Shown here: positions 35,946 through 44,053 of the stretch, one piece after another
Layout of the letters: each line of letters begins with the position of its first letter
How positions within the stretch are numbered: position 1 is the stretch's first letter
From: Verrucomicrobiales bacterium
GTDB lineage: Bacteria; Verrucomicrobiota; Verrucomicrobiia; Verrucomicrobiales; DEV007
Direction of reading: 5' to 3'
DNA: 62,721 nucleotides
Assembly: GCA_029213265.1 (NCBI GenBank)
Contig: JARGNG010000001.1
Location: forward strand, 1-62,721
Notes under the pieces: model-generated
What the model was told of the DNA's origin: nothing
Database searches by the model: none
Seen by the model: the letters and a program-made list of their open reading frames with translations, nothing else
Program-made: the position numbers and the translations under genes

Positions 35946-35973
35946 GGATAATCCATTGCAATGGTGATTATCC
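35946..35973 (+). promoter_or_regulatory. Inverted repeat in the rpmI upstream region
   Basis: GGATAATC (35946-35953) pairs with GATTATCC (35966-35973), and the interior CATT/AATG extends the stem with a two-base bulge. It ends 19 bases before the rpmI start and lies in the divergent spacer with moxR. It could be an operator, or a leader hairpin for L20-type autoregulation, which in other bacteria controls infC-rpmI-rplT. The role is inference. Confidence 0.4.
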
Positions 35974-35992
35974 GGCTTAAACTCGGCACGCT

Positions 35993-36202
35993 ATGGCACG
36001 AGTAGGTGGAAAAGCAAAAACACGAAAAGGTGTCGCCAAGAGATTCAAGGTGACAGGCAGCGGTCGCGTACTGCGTCGGAAACAGGGTAAAAGACACCTG
36101 AACCGTCGTAAGAACGCCAAACGTATGCGTCGTCTTGGGCAACCAACACTGGTTTCCAAGGCTGACGAGAAAAACGTAAAAGCGGAAATGCCCTTCAGCT
36201 AA
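35993..36202 (+). CDS. rpmI: 50S ribosomal protein L35
   Basis: A 69-residue, strongly basic protein. GGKAKTRKGVAKRFKVTGSG and RRKQGKRHLNRRKNAKR are the L35 core. It is a large-subunit protein that binds 23S rRNA. rplT follows after 153 bases, the usual gene pair. The usual upstream infC is not present; the preceding gene is moxR on the other strand. The length is a few residues above the E. coli protein (65), normal for the family. Confidence 0.95.
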   Translation: MARVGGKAKTRKGVAKRFKVTGSGRVLRRKQGKRHLNRRKNAKRMRRLGQPTLVSKADEKNVKAEMPFS

Positions 36203-36355
36203 GCTGAAAGAATTTTCCGAACCAACGCCCGGATCGATTCTTCGATCCACAACCAGGTTGACTGGTGGCGCGGCAGCAATGCCTACCGTCACCTAATGAG
36301 AAGGTGAGTCAGCCGGTTTTAAAGAAAACAACAGCCCGATCAGAGGAATAAAACT

Positions 36356-36733
36356 ATGCCACGTGCAACGAATGCGCCCGCAAGTCACAAGCGCAAAAAG
36401 CGTATACTAAAAAAAGCGAAAGGTTTCCGCGGTTCCCGCTCGAAACTCTTCCGTACCGCCAAGGACGCAGTATTTAAAGCTCAGCAGTGGGCTTACCGCG
36501 ACCGGAAAAACCGCAAACGCACCTTCCGCAGTCTCTGGATTCAGCGGATCAGTGCCGGAGCCAAGAACAACGGCATGAACTACTCCCGATTTATGGAGGG
36601 ACTGAAGGCCGCTGGAATTGAGCTCGACCGGAAAGTCCTGTCCGACATCGCAATCAAAGACGAAGCCGCTTTTACGGCTCTTGTTGAGAAAGCAAAGTCG
36701 GCCCTGGAGGAGAAGGCAAAGCAGGCAGCCTGA
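36356..36733 (+). CDS. rplT: 50S ribosomal protein L20
   Basis: A 125-residue basic protein. The L20 pattern is clear: [20 protein letters not shown], then [20 protein letters not shown], then [20 protein letters not shown]. It binds 23S rRNA early in large-subunit assembly and often represses its own operon. A six-residue C-terminal Lys/Ala extension is slightly longer than in E. coli (118). A strong terminator follows 28 bases after the stop. Confidence 0.95.
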   Translation: MPRATNAPASHKRKKRILKKAKGFRGSRSKLFRTAKDAVFKAQQWAYRDRKNRKRTFRSLWIQRISAGAKNNGMNYSRFMEGLKAAGIELDRKVLSDIAIKDEAAFTALVEKAKSALEEKAKQAA

Positions 36734-36761
36734 TTTAGAACAGGCCTGCAACACTTTTACA

Positions 36762-36802
36762 AAAAGCCGGTGGGTCGCCTCAGTGACCCCCCGGCTTTTT
36801 TA
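36762..36802 (+). terminator. Intrinsic terminator after rplT
   Basis: AAAAGCCGGTGGGTC pairs with GACCC(CC)CCGGCTTTT, closing a GC-rich stem with loop around GCCTCAGT and a T-run (36796-36801). It is a classic rho-independent terminator ending the rpmI-rplT unit. Confidence 0.88.
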
Positions 36803-36910
36803 CTGTCCGGATCGTTTTCCGACTCCTTTTCTTTTTCGGTTTCTTCACTGGCGGGAAAAAGGAAAAGGAGTAAGAAAAGGGGAAAGACAAATTTTCGAAA
36901 GAGTGACTTC

Positions 36911-36941
36911 ACCCTGTTGGGTCACCCGTTCAACCCTGTTG
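36911..36941 (+). repeat. Two direct ACCCTGTTG nonamers 22 bp apart upstream of pheS
   Basis: ACCCTGTTG at 36911-36919 and 36933-36941, spaced by 22 bp (about two helical turns) and ending seven bases before the pheS start. The 17-base stretch ACCCTGTTGGGTCACCC starting at 36911 is repeated as its reverse complement at about 50918-50934. It may be an operator or a short dispersed repeat. Confidence 0.45.
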
Positions 36942-36948
36942 ACTCATC

Positions 36949-37965
36949 ATGCTAGCTGAACTGGAGCAAATCAAAACCGACGCCCTGAGTGCGATCGAAG
37001 CCATTGCCGACGAATCCGCACTCGAGGAGGCGCGCGTCGGGTTTCTCGGCAAGAAAGGTCGTCTCACCGCAGCCAGCGCCGGAATGCGTGACGTTCCGAG
37101 GGAGCAGAAAAAAGACGTCGGTCAAAAGCTGAACGAAGTTCGCACCGCTATCACCGAGGCCCTGGAAGAAAAAGGAGCCGGCCTCACCGCCGTCCGTGAC
37201 GCGGCTGCCTTCGCCTCGATTGATCCGACACTACCGGCCCGATCGCTTCCGAAAGGAGGGCTTCATCCTCTCACCCACGTTCTCAATGAAGCTGTCTCCG
37301 TGCTTCGCCGTATGGGATTTGCTCTCGCCGAAGGGCCGGAAATCGAAACCGAGTGGCATTGTTTCGATGCGCTGAATACCCCGGAGGATCATCCCGCCCG
37401 CAACGAGAGCGACACTTTCTATTTTGAAAATGGAAAGCTGCTCCGGACTCACACTTCATCCGTTCAGATTCGAACGATGGAAAAAGAAGTTCCTCCGGTT
37501 CGGATCATCGCACCTGGTAGTGCTTTCCGCCGGGACGAGATCGATGCCACACACCTGAGTGCGTTTCATCAATTGGAAGGCCTTTACGTAGATAAAAACG
37601 TCTCTCTCGCTGATTTGAAAGGAACACTTGAGTATTTCTTCCGGGAGATTTTCGGATCGAAGACCGAAGTTCGTTTTCGTCCGCATTTCTTTCCTTTTAC
37701 CGAGCCCAGCTTCGAGGTCGACCTGAAGCTTCATGCGACTGGAAAGGCGGCCAAGTGGATCGAAATCGCGGGCTGCGGAATCGTGGACCCGGCTGTCTTC
37801 AGTGAAGTCAGCAAGCAGCGTGGCGATGCCGCCTACGACCCGTCCGAAATCAGCGGGTTCGCCTTCGGTATGGGCCTCGATCGCCTCGCCATGATTATGT
37901 ACGGCATTCCTGATCTGCGGCTGCTGATCGAGAATGACGTGCGGTTTCTGGGACAGTTTTCGTAG
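36949..37965 (+). CDS. pheS: Phenylalanyl-tRNA synthetase alpha subunit
   Basis: A 338-residue class II synthetase subunit. It begins with the coiled-coil domain (MLAELEQIKTDALSAIEAIA), then the catalytic core with HPLTHVL, motif 2 FRRDEIDATHLSAFHQLEG (VIDATHSPEFHQ in other species) and motif 3 GFAFGMGLDRLAMIMYGI. It charges tRNA-Phe with phenylalanine as a heterotetramer with PheT. The pheT gene lies 520 bases downstream because a four-helix-bundle gene interrupts the usual pheST pair. Confidence 0.95.
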   Translation: MLAELEQIKTDALSAIEAIADESALEEARVGFLGKKGRLTAASAGMRDVPREQKKDVGQKLNEVRTAITEALEEKGAGLTAVRDAAAFASIDPTLPARSLPKGGLHPLTHVLNEAVSVLRRMGFALAEGPEIETEWHCFDALNTPEDHPARNESDTFYFENGKLLRTHTSSVQIRTMEKEVPPVRIIAPGSAFRRDEIDATHLSAFHQLEGLYVDKNVSLADLKGTLEYFFREIFGSKTEVRFRPHFFPFTEPSFEVDLKLHATGKAAKWIEIAGCGIVDPAVFSEVSKQRGDAAYDPSEISGFAFGMGLDRLAMIMYGIPDLRLLIENDVRFLGQFS

Positions 37966-38014
37966 CCGCCGTTTTTGTTGATGATGTTGGATATTGGATT
38001 TTTGATATTGGGAA

Positions 38015-38392
38015 ATGAGCTACCGAACGCTTCAAATTTGGCAGGAAGCGAAAGAACTGGCGCTGGATATCCATTCCATGACGATGAGCTTGCCCAAATT
38101 TGAATTGTATGAACAAGGCTCCCAAATCCGCAGATCTTCAAAATCAATTCGCAGCAACATAGTGGAAGGTTATGGACGCCGAAAATACAAGGCAGATTAT
38201 CTTCGATTTCTCAATTATGCCTTCGCCTCCTGCCTGGAAACGGAGGACCATCTTGAGTCTCTTTTTGAATCCAAATCCCTCCCTGATTCCAAACTTTTCG
38301 AGTCCTTGTTGCAACGAAACCAGATACTCGGGAAAAAACTGAACCGGTTCATCCAAACCGTCGAAAATTCGCACAACAAGCCAGACAACTAA
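38015..38392 (+). CDS. Four-helix-bundle protein, 23S rRNA intervening-sequence (IVP) type
   Basis: A 125-residue protein. It begins [19 protein letters not shown] and contains [20 protein letters not shown] with SNIVEGYGR, the signature of the IVP/S23 four-helix-bundle family, followed by [16 protein letters not shown]. These proteins, first found in insertions within 23S rRNA genes, occur widely as small mobile-looking genes, and their function is unknown. Here it sits between pheS and pheT. AT-rich repeats precede it (TTGGATATTGGATTTTTGAT at about 37987), and an 8-copy CCAAGAT repeat follows it. Confidence 0.9.
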   Translation: MSYRTLQIWQEAKELALDIHSMTMSLPKFELYEQGSQIRRSSKSIRSNIVEGYGRRKYKADYLRFLNYAFASCLETEDHLESLFESKSLPDSKLFESLLQRNQILGKKLNRFIQTVENSHNKPDN

Positions 38393-38401
38393 TTTATCCT
38401 C

Positions 38402-38457
38402 CCAAGATCCAAGATCCAAGATCCAAGATCCAAGATCCAAGATCCAAGATCCAAGAT
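38402..38457 (+). repeat. Tandem CCAAGAT heptanucleotide, 8 copies
   Basis: Eight exact copies of a 7-base unit run for 56 bases between the IVP-type gene and pheT, starting ten bases after the IVP stop. The related GGATATTGG/TTGATATTGG blocks upstream of the gene are its rough inverted counterparts. The unit count may vary between strains by slippage. Confidence 0.9.
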
Positions 38458-38484
38458 TCCACCGCACTCCAAACCCTCCCTACC

Positions 38485-40881
38485 ATGAACGTTTCTCTCA
38501 AATGGCTGTCCGACCACGTGGATTTCTCGGAATACTCAATGTCTGAACTGGACGATTTGCTCACCTTCACCGGCATTGAGGTCGAGGGGATTCAGAGCCT
38601 GCCTGACCATGTTGTTGTTGCTGAGGTTCTTTCCTCCGAGGGCCATCCCGATGCGGATAAGCTCTCTGTTTGCCAGGTCGATGACGGTTCCGGGACTCCG
38701 CGTCAGATTGTTTGCGGTGCAAAAAACTACCAGGTCGGTGACAAAGTCGCGCTGGCTCTTCCCGGCTGCGTGCTCGACGGCGGGGATGGAAAGACCTTCG
38801 AAATCAAAGAGGGCAAGCTTCGTGGTGTCGAATCTCTCGGCATGATGTGTGCCGCCGCCGAAATCGGACTGACCGATGATGCTGACGGACTTCTCATTCT
38901 GTCACCCGATCTCAAACCGGGGACGCCTCTCAGCGAAGTGTATCCTGCTGTTTTCGAACTCGAAATCACACCCAATCGTCCCGATTGCCTCAGCCATCTC
39001 GGGGTTGCCCGCGAGCTCGCGGCACTGGCTGGGAAACCGCTCCGTGGATCGGCTCACCACGGGAATTCGAAGACTCCCGCCCGTGAGGCCAAAAGCGATG
39101 AAATCCAGATTTCCACGGAGTCCTGCCCGTACTACACCGCGAGAGTGATTCGGGGTGTGAAGGTCGGCGAGTCTCCTTCATGGCTGAAAGAAAAGCTCGA
39201 GTCGATCGGGCTGCGTCCGATTAATAATGTGGTCGATATTACGAACTATGTGTTGATGGAAATGGGGCATCCACTTCATGCCTTCGACATGGCCAGGCTC
39301 GACGGTGGCATTCACGTTCGTGCAGCGGCTGCCGGAGAGGAGTTTCTTGCGCTCGATGGGGAGACCTATGCGCTCACGGCGGAAGACATGGTCATTGCTG
39401 ACGGCAGCAGGGCCGTGGCGATCGGGGGCGTGATGGGAGGGGATGATTCCGGCGTGACGGAGGCGACGACCGATATCCTGATCGAGTCGGCGTATTTCGT
39501 GCCTTCGGCAATTCGTCGCACCGCTCGCAGACTCAACCTCCATTCCGATTCCAGTTATCGTTTCGAGCGCGGAGCGGATCCTCATCAGGTCAACGGGGCC
39601 TCCGATCTTGCTGTGCAATGGATTCTTGAGCTTGCGGGTGGAACGGCGGAAAGCGAGATCGTTACCTGCGGGGGCGTTCCCGCACCTCCTGTGTCGGTCG
39701 AACTCGATAATGACTACGTCCGTTCCGTCATCGGGGCGGAAATTACCAACGAGGAAATTTCCTCCATTCTGAAATCGCTCGGAATGGAGGAGGGCTCCGG
39801 AGAATGGAAAATGCCGAGCTATCGCCTCGACCTGCCACGTGCGGTCGATCTGGTCGAGGAAGTGGCGCGGGTCTACGGGCTCGATAAAGTTCCCGCGAAC
39901 CAGAAGTCGTGGTTCTCTGCCGCATCCAAGGCGGATGTGTCCTTTGACTTTGCTTCAAAAATCCAGTCCCATCTCAGCAGTCTTGGCTTCTTCGAGGCCC
40001 GGAATTTAAAGCTGATTTCAGAAGCGCAGCTCGCCGATGATGTCGCGACGTCCCATCGGGGAATGAGCCCGGTCCGGTTGAAAAATCCTCTCAATGATGA
40101 GCAGGACTACCTCCGTCCCGGCATTGTTCCCGGCTTGCTGGCTACAGCGGGACGAAACGTGCGATTTGGGAATCCCGACCTGCGGCTCTTTGAAATGGGG
40201 CGTGTCTTTACGGCAACTCCCAAAGGCGGGGAAGTCGAGCATGAGCACCTCGCTCTCCTCATGACCGGCGCAAAGGCTCCGCGAAGCTGGGCCTCCGGCA
40301 AAGTCAATGGAAAGCCGGAGAACGTCGATATCCACGATCTGCGCGCGGTCCTCGAGGCCTTTTGTCCAGCTGGCTTGAACCTGGTTCCGGTCGACGATGA
40401 TCGCATGCTCTGCGCTTGCAGTATTGAGATCGGGTCCGGGAAAAAGTCCGCCAAACTCGGTCTCGCTGGAATTGTTTCTCCCGCCCGCGCCCGCGAATTG
40501 GATCTCGAAGCACCCGTGATGGTGGCGGAGATCAATTTGAAGAAGTTGGCCGCAGCGACCAACGCGGATCTGACCTACGCAGAGCTTCCCAAGTTCCCCG
40601 GTAGTTCGCGGGATGTGGCGATGGTTGTTCCGGCGGATCTCGCTGCCGGTGAAGTGGCGGCCTTTCTGGAAGCGCACGAGGAGCCCCTCTTGCAATCGGT
40701 GGAGTTGTTTGATGTCTTCCAGGACCCTTCCGGGGAGAAGTTGCCGGCCGATAAGAAGTCTCTCGCCTACTCGATCACCTATCGTTCTCCGGACCGCACC
40801 CTCGAGGCCGCCGAGGTCGAGAATGCACATTTGAAACTTTTGGATTCCCTAAAATCGGGATTACACGTAGACTTTCGGTAG
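38485..40881 (+). CDS. pheT: Phenylalanyl-tRNA synthetase beta subunit
   Basis: A 798-residue PheT. The order is: N-terminal B1 (MNVSLKWLSDHVDFSEYSM), the OB-fold tRNA-binding EMAP-like domain (VVAEVLSSEGHPDADKLSVC, about 43-150), the B3/B4 editing region (GLRPINNVVDITNYVL, about 235-250), a B5 region with the catalytic-like core and a C-terminal FDX-ACB anticodon-binding domain (PKFPGSSRDVAMVVP to the end, about 704-798). It edits mischarged tyrosine and completes the alpha2beta2 enzyme with PheS. Length and order are normal. Confidence 0.95.
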   Translation: MNVSLKWLSDHVDFSEYSMSELDDLLTFTGIEVEGIQSLPDHVVVAEVLSSEGHPDADKLSVCQVDDGSGTPRQIVCGAKNYQVGDKVALALPGCVLDGGDGKTFEIKEGKLRGVESLGMMCAAAEIGLTDDADGLLILSPDLKPGTPLSEVYPAVFELEITPNRPDCLSHLGVARELAALAGKPLRGSAHHGNSKTPAREAKSDEIQISTESCPYYTARVIRGVKVGESPSWLKEKLESIGLRPINNVVDITNYVLMEMGHPLHAFDMARLDGGIHVRAAAAGEEFLALDGETYALTAEDMVIADGSRAVAIGGVMGGDDSGVTEATTDILIESAYFVPSAIRRTARRLNLHSDSSYRFERGADPHQVNGASDLAVQWILELAGGTAESEIVTCGGVPAPPVSVELDNDYVRSVIGAEITNEEISSILKSLGMEEGSGEWKMPSYRLDLPRAVDLVEEVARVYGLDKVPANQKSWFSAASKADVSFDFASKIQSHLSSLGFFEARNLKLISEAQLADDVATSHRGMSPVRLKNPLNDEQDYLRPGIVPGLLATAGRNVRFGNPDLRLFEMGRVFTATPKGGEVEHEHLALLMTGAKAPRSWASGKVNGKPENVDIHDLRAVLEAFCPAGLNLVPVDDDRMLCACSIEIGSGKKSAKLGLAGIVSPARARELDLEAPVMVAEINLKKLAAATNADLTYAELPKFPGSSRDVAMVVPADLAAGEVAAFLEAHEEPLLQSVELFDVFQDPSGEKLPADKKSLAYSITYRSPDRTLEAAEVENAHLKLLDSLKSGLHVDFR

Positions 40882-40949
40882 ACATAGACCTGCGAGAAGA
40901 TTTTTGACTTTCCTGCGGTGTTCGCCCCTGACCGATCTATAATAAGCCC

Positions 40950-41141
40950 GGACCGTTGATACGTTAATGGGAGCTTAGCAAATCGTTGGCTGTCAGGCCT
41001 TCACTGGAAGGCAAAAGTCGATGAGCGGCACCCGCCCTGTTGAGAAACGGGAACGTGGCTTCACCATCGGCGACGACACATGTGGGTTTCATCAAAGCAC
41101 CTCGATTTCCTGCCAATCAGAGAAATTCGGGGTGCTTTTTT
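40950..41141 (+). ncRNA. ssrS: Probable 6S RNA
   Basis: A -10-like TATAAT lies at 40938-40943, so transcription should start near 40950. The transcript ends at a strong terminator (41094-41141), about 192 nt. At transcript position ~121 it contains GCGACGACACAT (41070-41081), identical to a block at position 117-128 of the 184-nt E. coli 6S RNA. The preceding CCCTGTTGAGAAACGGG makes a small hairpin comparable to its closing region. 6S RNA mimics open promoters and sequesters the housekeeping RNA polymerase. I did not compute the fold; the closing 5'/3' stem is not obvious. Confidence 0.7.
41094..41141 (+). terminator. Terminator of the 6S RNA, also usable from the minus strand
   Basis: AAAGCACC (41094-41101) pairs with GGTGCTTT (41131-41138), with inner pairing of CGATTTC and GAAATTCG; six T residues end it. 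The convergent methyltransferase gene ends inside this hairpin at 41117, so the same structure may serve both transcripts. Confidence 0.8.
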
Positions 41142-42019
41142 GTGTCCCGGTCGCGCCCGGTTCCGGTTTTTTTCGCTCCTGCGAGCACATATTCGAGACA
41201 TCCCGTCTGGTAGCCGGCGAGGAGTCGCAGGATCGTCAGGGCAAAAATGCGGTCGCTCTTCAGGTTTTCGAAAAGGAACTTTCGATAGCGGGGATCGCTC
41301 ACGGTTTTTCGGAAAATGCGCCAGGTGATGATTCGCCAGGTCTTTCGAACCTCTCTTCCAATTTCGCGGAGGCAGGTGATTTCCAATCCGGCTCCCTCCA
41401 GCATGGTCCGCCATTCGTTCCGGTCGGCCAATCCGGCGAGCCGGCCTTCGCGGCAAATGGGTTCCAGAAGGAACCGCCGTTGCCAGGGGCGGGTTGTCGA
41501 AGCGGCCGCCCAATCGGAGAAAGCGAGTCGGCCTCCGGGCTTGAGCACTCGCGCGACTTCGCCAAGAAAAGCCGCTTTGTCGGGAATGTGGGAAAAGCAT
41601 TCGATGGAGAGGACGGCATCGCAGGACTCGTCCGCGAGCTTGTTTTCCATCCAGTCCCGGCAAAGGAATGTTGGCTTGGGGGCATCGTCCGGGATGGTCT
41701 CCGCGAGCTGCGTTGCGGCCTCCTGCTGGGCCGGGGATACGGTCCATCCCGTCACGATCGCACCCCGTTGACTGGCGAGCCGAATCGCCGTCGTGCCGTA
41801 GCCGCAGCCGACGTCGAGTACGCGGTCCCCCCGGGAAATGGACGCGAGATTGGCGATTTCCTTTTCGAGGGCTTCAATCGCGATGGAGGTGGGCTCACTT
41901 CCTTCGCTCCAGTATCCGTGGTGCAAATCGTCACCCCAGACATCGCGGTAGAATTGGCCCAGGGAATCGTAGTGCTCTGCAATCTCTTCGGGACCGGGGG
42001 GGTGACGTGGAAAGATCAT
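41117..42019 (-). CDS. SAM-dependent methyltransferase (class I)
   Basis: A 300-residue class I methyltransferase. The SAM-binding motif I is RVLDVGCGYGTTAI (about 86-99), and PGGRLAFSDWA gives motif III. It opens with IAEHYDSLGQFYRDVWGDDLHHGYW, the opening shared by tocopherol, geranyl-diphosphate and related small-molecule/lipid methyltransferases (Cfa-like methyltransferase superfamily). The C-terminus is basic. It is 42 bases downstream of the SMP-30 gene; the substrate is unknown. The C-terminal 30 residues overlap the 6S terminator and could be a variable tail. Confidence 0.8.
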   Translation of the reverse strand: MIFPRHPPGPEEIAEHYDSLGQFYRDVWGDDLHHGYWSEGSEPTSIAIEALEKEIANLASISRGDRVLDVGCGYGTTAIRLASQRGAIVTGWTVSPAQQEAATQLAETIPDDAPKPTFLCRDWMENKLADESCDAVLSIECFSHIPDKAAFLGEVARVLKPGGRLAFSDWAAASTTRPWQRRFLLEPICREGRLAGLADRNEWRTMLEGAGLEITCLREIGREVRKTWRIITWRIFRKTVSDPRYRKFLFENLKSDRIFALTILRLLAGYQTGCLEYVLAGAKKTGTGRDRDTKKHPEFL

Positions 42020-42061
42020 TGGTTCCCCTTTGTCTTTCCGGACAACCTCATGGCCCCGCCT

Positions 42062-42913
42062 TTACCCGGCAAAGGGCACGGACGGAACACCCCGAACGCC
42101 CGGCTCGGCGGCAAACAGGCGTCCGGCATTTTCCTCCTCGACGTTTGGGAATTTTCCCGTGGTGATAAAGAGCGTCTTGAGATCGGGGCCGCCGAAGGTG
42201 CAGGAAGTTGGCCCGGTGACTGGCAATTCGATGCGATCGAGGATGTCTCCGGACTTCGGATCGAAGCAAATCACGGCGCTTCCGCGGCAAAAGGCGACCC
42301 AGATGTGGTCGTTTTCATCGATCGTCATGCCGTCGGGTGAGCCCTCGATTGTTTCGGTGTCGATGGCGATTCTTTCGTTGCTGATTTCGCCGGAATGATT
42401 ATCAAAATCGAACGCCCGGATCTTCTTTGAAGGGGTGTCGATGTAGAAAAATGTTTTTGTATCCGCTGTCCAGGCGAGGCCGTTGGAGTTGGTCACGTTG
42501 GGATACTTGAGCGAAATCGTAAGATCGGTGTCGAGGCAGTAGAGGGCGGCATCTCCGGTTTGCTTCACCGTACTGATCGTTCCCGCCCAGAGTCGTCCGG
42601 AAGGATCGCACTTTCCGTCGTTGAAGCGGTTTTGCGGTTTTTTGTCCGGTTCGGGATCCGCGACGGGCGTTTTTTCCCCGGTTGTCGGATCGAGGAAAGC
42701 GAGGCCGTTGTCTCCTCCGATCAAATAGCCTCCCTGAGCGCGCGGGATGACGAGACCAACCCGCTCCCCCACTTCGAGGGAAGTTTCCTCCCCGGTCGCG
42801 GGATCGAAGGTATTTACGCGATGCCCTTCGATGTCGACGCAGTGCAAAACCCCGTCGTGCCAGACCGGACCTTCGCCCCACCGGGAAAACTGCTTTCCTG
42901 TTACGGTAACCAT
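42062..42913 (-). CDS. SMP-30/gluconolactonase-family lactonase
   Basis: A 283-residue six-bladed propeller lactonase. The metal ligands fit the family: the glutamate of GEGPVWHD, the asparagine of NSNGLAWTADT and the aspartate of SPDGMTIDENDHIWVAF. SMP-30 enzymes hydrolyse aldonolactones such as gluconolactone or xylonolactone in the cytoplasm, so it fits oxidative sugar catabolism. No signal peptide is present. It is the first gene of a two-gene unit with the methyltransferase. Confidence 0.85.
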   Translation of the reverse strand: MVTVTGKQFSRWGEGPVWHDGVLHCVDIEGHRVNTFDPATGEETSLEVGERVGLVIPRAQGGYLIGGDNGLAFLDPTTGEKTPVADPEPDKKPQNRFNDGKCDPSGRLWAGTISTVKQTGDAALYCLDTDLTISLKYPNVTNSNGLAWTADTKTFFYIDTPSKKIRAFDFDNHSGEISNERIAIDTETIEGSPDGMTIDENDHIWVAFCRGSAVICFDPKSGDILDRIELPVTGPTSCTFGGPDLKTLFITTGKFPNVEEENAGRLFAAEPGVRGVPSVPFAG

Positions 42914-43098
42914 GCGGGGACTTTCGGGGAAATGACGGGAGAATCAACAGCGGGTGATCCACCTTGCAAAATTCAGGAAAATTCCGAACCGGTGATCGAG
43001 GTAGCCTCCATTTCTTCGCGGAACCCCTTTTTCAAGGCTTCTTGACTCGCGGCTCCTCCCCGCTATAGGTGACGACTCGCGAAAATCGCGTCGTTTTT

Positions 43099-43284
43099 AT
43101 GTCCGAAACATCGTCAGAACCGCTTGCCGGGAAGCTTGCTTTTATCTCCGGGGGATCCCGCGGGATCGGAAAAGCAACGGCTTTGAAACTGGCCGGCGCC
43201 GGATATCTTCCCTGCCTTCCCGAATCGGAAATGACAACGGGACACACTTTGTTTGTAGACGGCGGTTACGCGATTTCAGTATGA
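43099..43284 (+). pseudogene. Internally deleted short-chain dehydrogenase (reductase remnant)
   Basis: A 61-residue in-frame remnant. Residues 1-35 are the N-terminus of an SDR (GKLAFISGGSRGIGKATALK, the cofactor glycine loop), and the last 25 are the C-terminus (TTGHTLFVDGGYAISV), so about 190 middle residues including the Ser-Tyr-Lys centre are absent. The two ends resemble FabL-type enoyl-ACP reductases more than FabG. The stop overlaps the fabG-like start by ATGA, so coupling is retained. It is probably non-functional as a reductase; misassembly or a retained mini-peptide are alternatives. Confidence 0.75.
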
Positions 43285-44048
43285 GTGAAGAAATTTCAGA
43301 CAGTTTTGCCGACGGCCTTGCCGGAAAAAATGCCCTCGTGACCGGCGGCAGCCGAGGTATCGGTCGCGCCATTGTTGAGCGCCTCGCTAAGGCTGGTATG
43401 GACGTGACCTTTACCTACGTCAGCAACGAGGAAGCGGCTCAAAAAGTGATCGCGGAAAATCCGGGTCTGAAAATCATGGCGGCAAAGGTGGATGTGCGTG
43501 ATTCCGAGGCGGCCCGCGAGTGTATTGAGACCATGATCGAGCGGGTCGATACGATCGACGTTCTCGTCAACAACGCCGGGGTCATCCGCGACAATCTTCT
43601 CCCCATGCTCGAAGACGACGATCTTTCGACCGTTTTTGAAACCAATATCGAGGGTGTCTTCAATTTCTGCCGCGCTGCGGTTCCCTTCATGATGTCGAAG
43701 CGTTCCGGCCGCATCATCAATATCAGCTCAGTTTCCGCGGAGAAAGGCGGACGGGGCCAAACCAACTATGCGGCGAGCAAGGGAGCGATCAATTCTTTCA
43801 CCAAAGCGCTTGCGGTTGAGGTCGGTCGTCGAAAGATTCTCGTGAATGCAGTTGCACCGGGCGTAATTGAGACCGAAATGTCGCAGGGAGTTCGTGATCT
43901 GGCGGGCGATGAAATCACTTCCAATATCGTTCTAAAGCGGTATGGTCAGCCCTCAGAAATCGCAAACGCCGTCTGGTTTCTCAGTTCTGATCTGGCGAGT
44001 TACATCACCGGACAGATTTTGAGCGTGGACGGCGGGTTTAAAATGTAA
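43281..44048 (+). CDS. fabG: 3-oxoacyl-ACP reductase (FabG-like) of the type II FAS/PKS locus
   Basis: A 255-residue SDR. The cofactor loop is TGGSRGIG (21-28), NNAG at 97-100, and the catalytic residues are S150 (NISS), Y163 and K167 (NYAASKG). It should reduce a beta-ketoacyl chain bound to the neighbouring acyl carrier protein using NADPH. The start overlaps the SDR remnant. The ACP gene begins 5 bases after its stop, so it is an integral part of the locus. Confidence 0.9.
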   Translation: MSEEISDSFADGLAGKNALVTGGSRGIGRAIVERLAKAGMDVTFTYVSNEEAAQKVIAENPGLKIMAAKVDVRDSEAARECIETMIERVDTIDVLVNNAGVIRDNLLPMLEDDDLSTVFETNIEGVFNFCRAAVPFMMSKRSGRIINISSVSAEKGGRGQTNYAASKGAINSFTKALAVEVGRRKILVNAVAPGVIETEMSQGVRDLAGDEITSNIVLKRYGQPSEIANAVWFLSSDLASYITGQILSVDGGFKM

Positions 44049-44053
44049 AAGAC

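Noticed and set aside
38402..38457. CRISPR or iteron origin
   Set aside because: The unit is only 7 bp and exactly tandem without spacers; no replication gene nearby.
40904..40943. TTGACT as -35 for the 6S promoter
   Set aside because: Its distance from TATAAT is 28 bases, too long for sigma-70 spacing; only the -10 box is claimed.
43069..43284. Upstream ATG as start of the SDR remnant
   Set aside because: The first ten codons do not look coding; the family-like start is the ATG at 43099.
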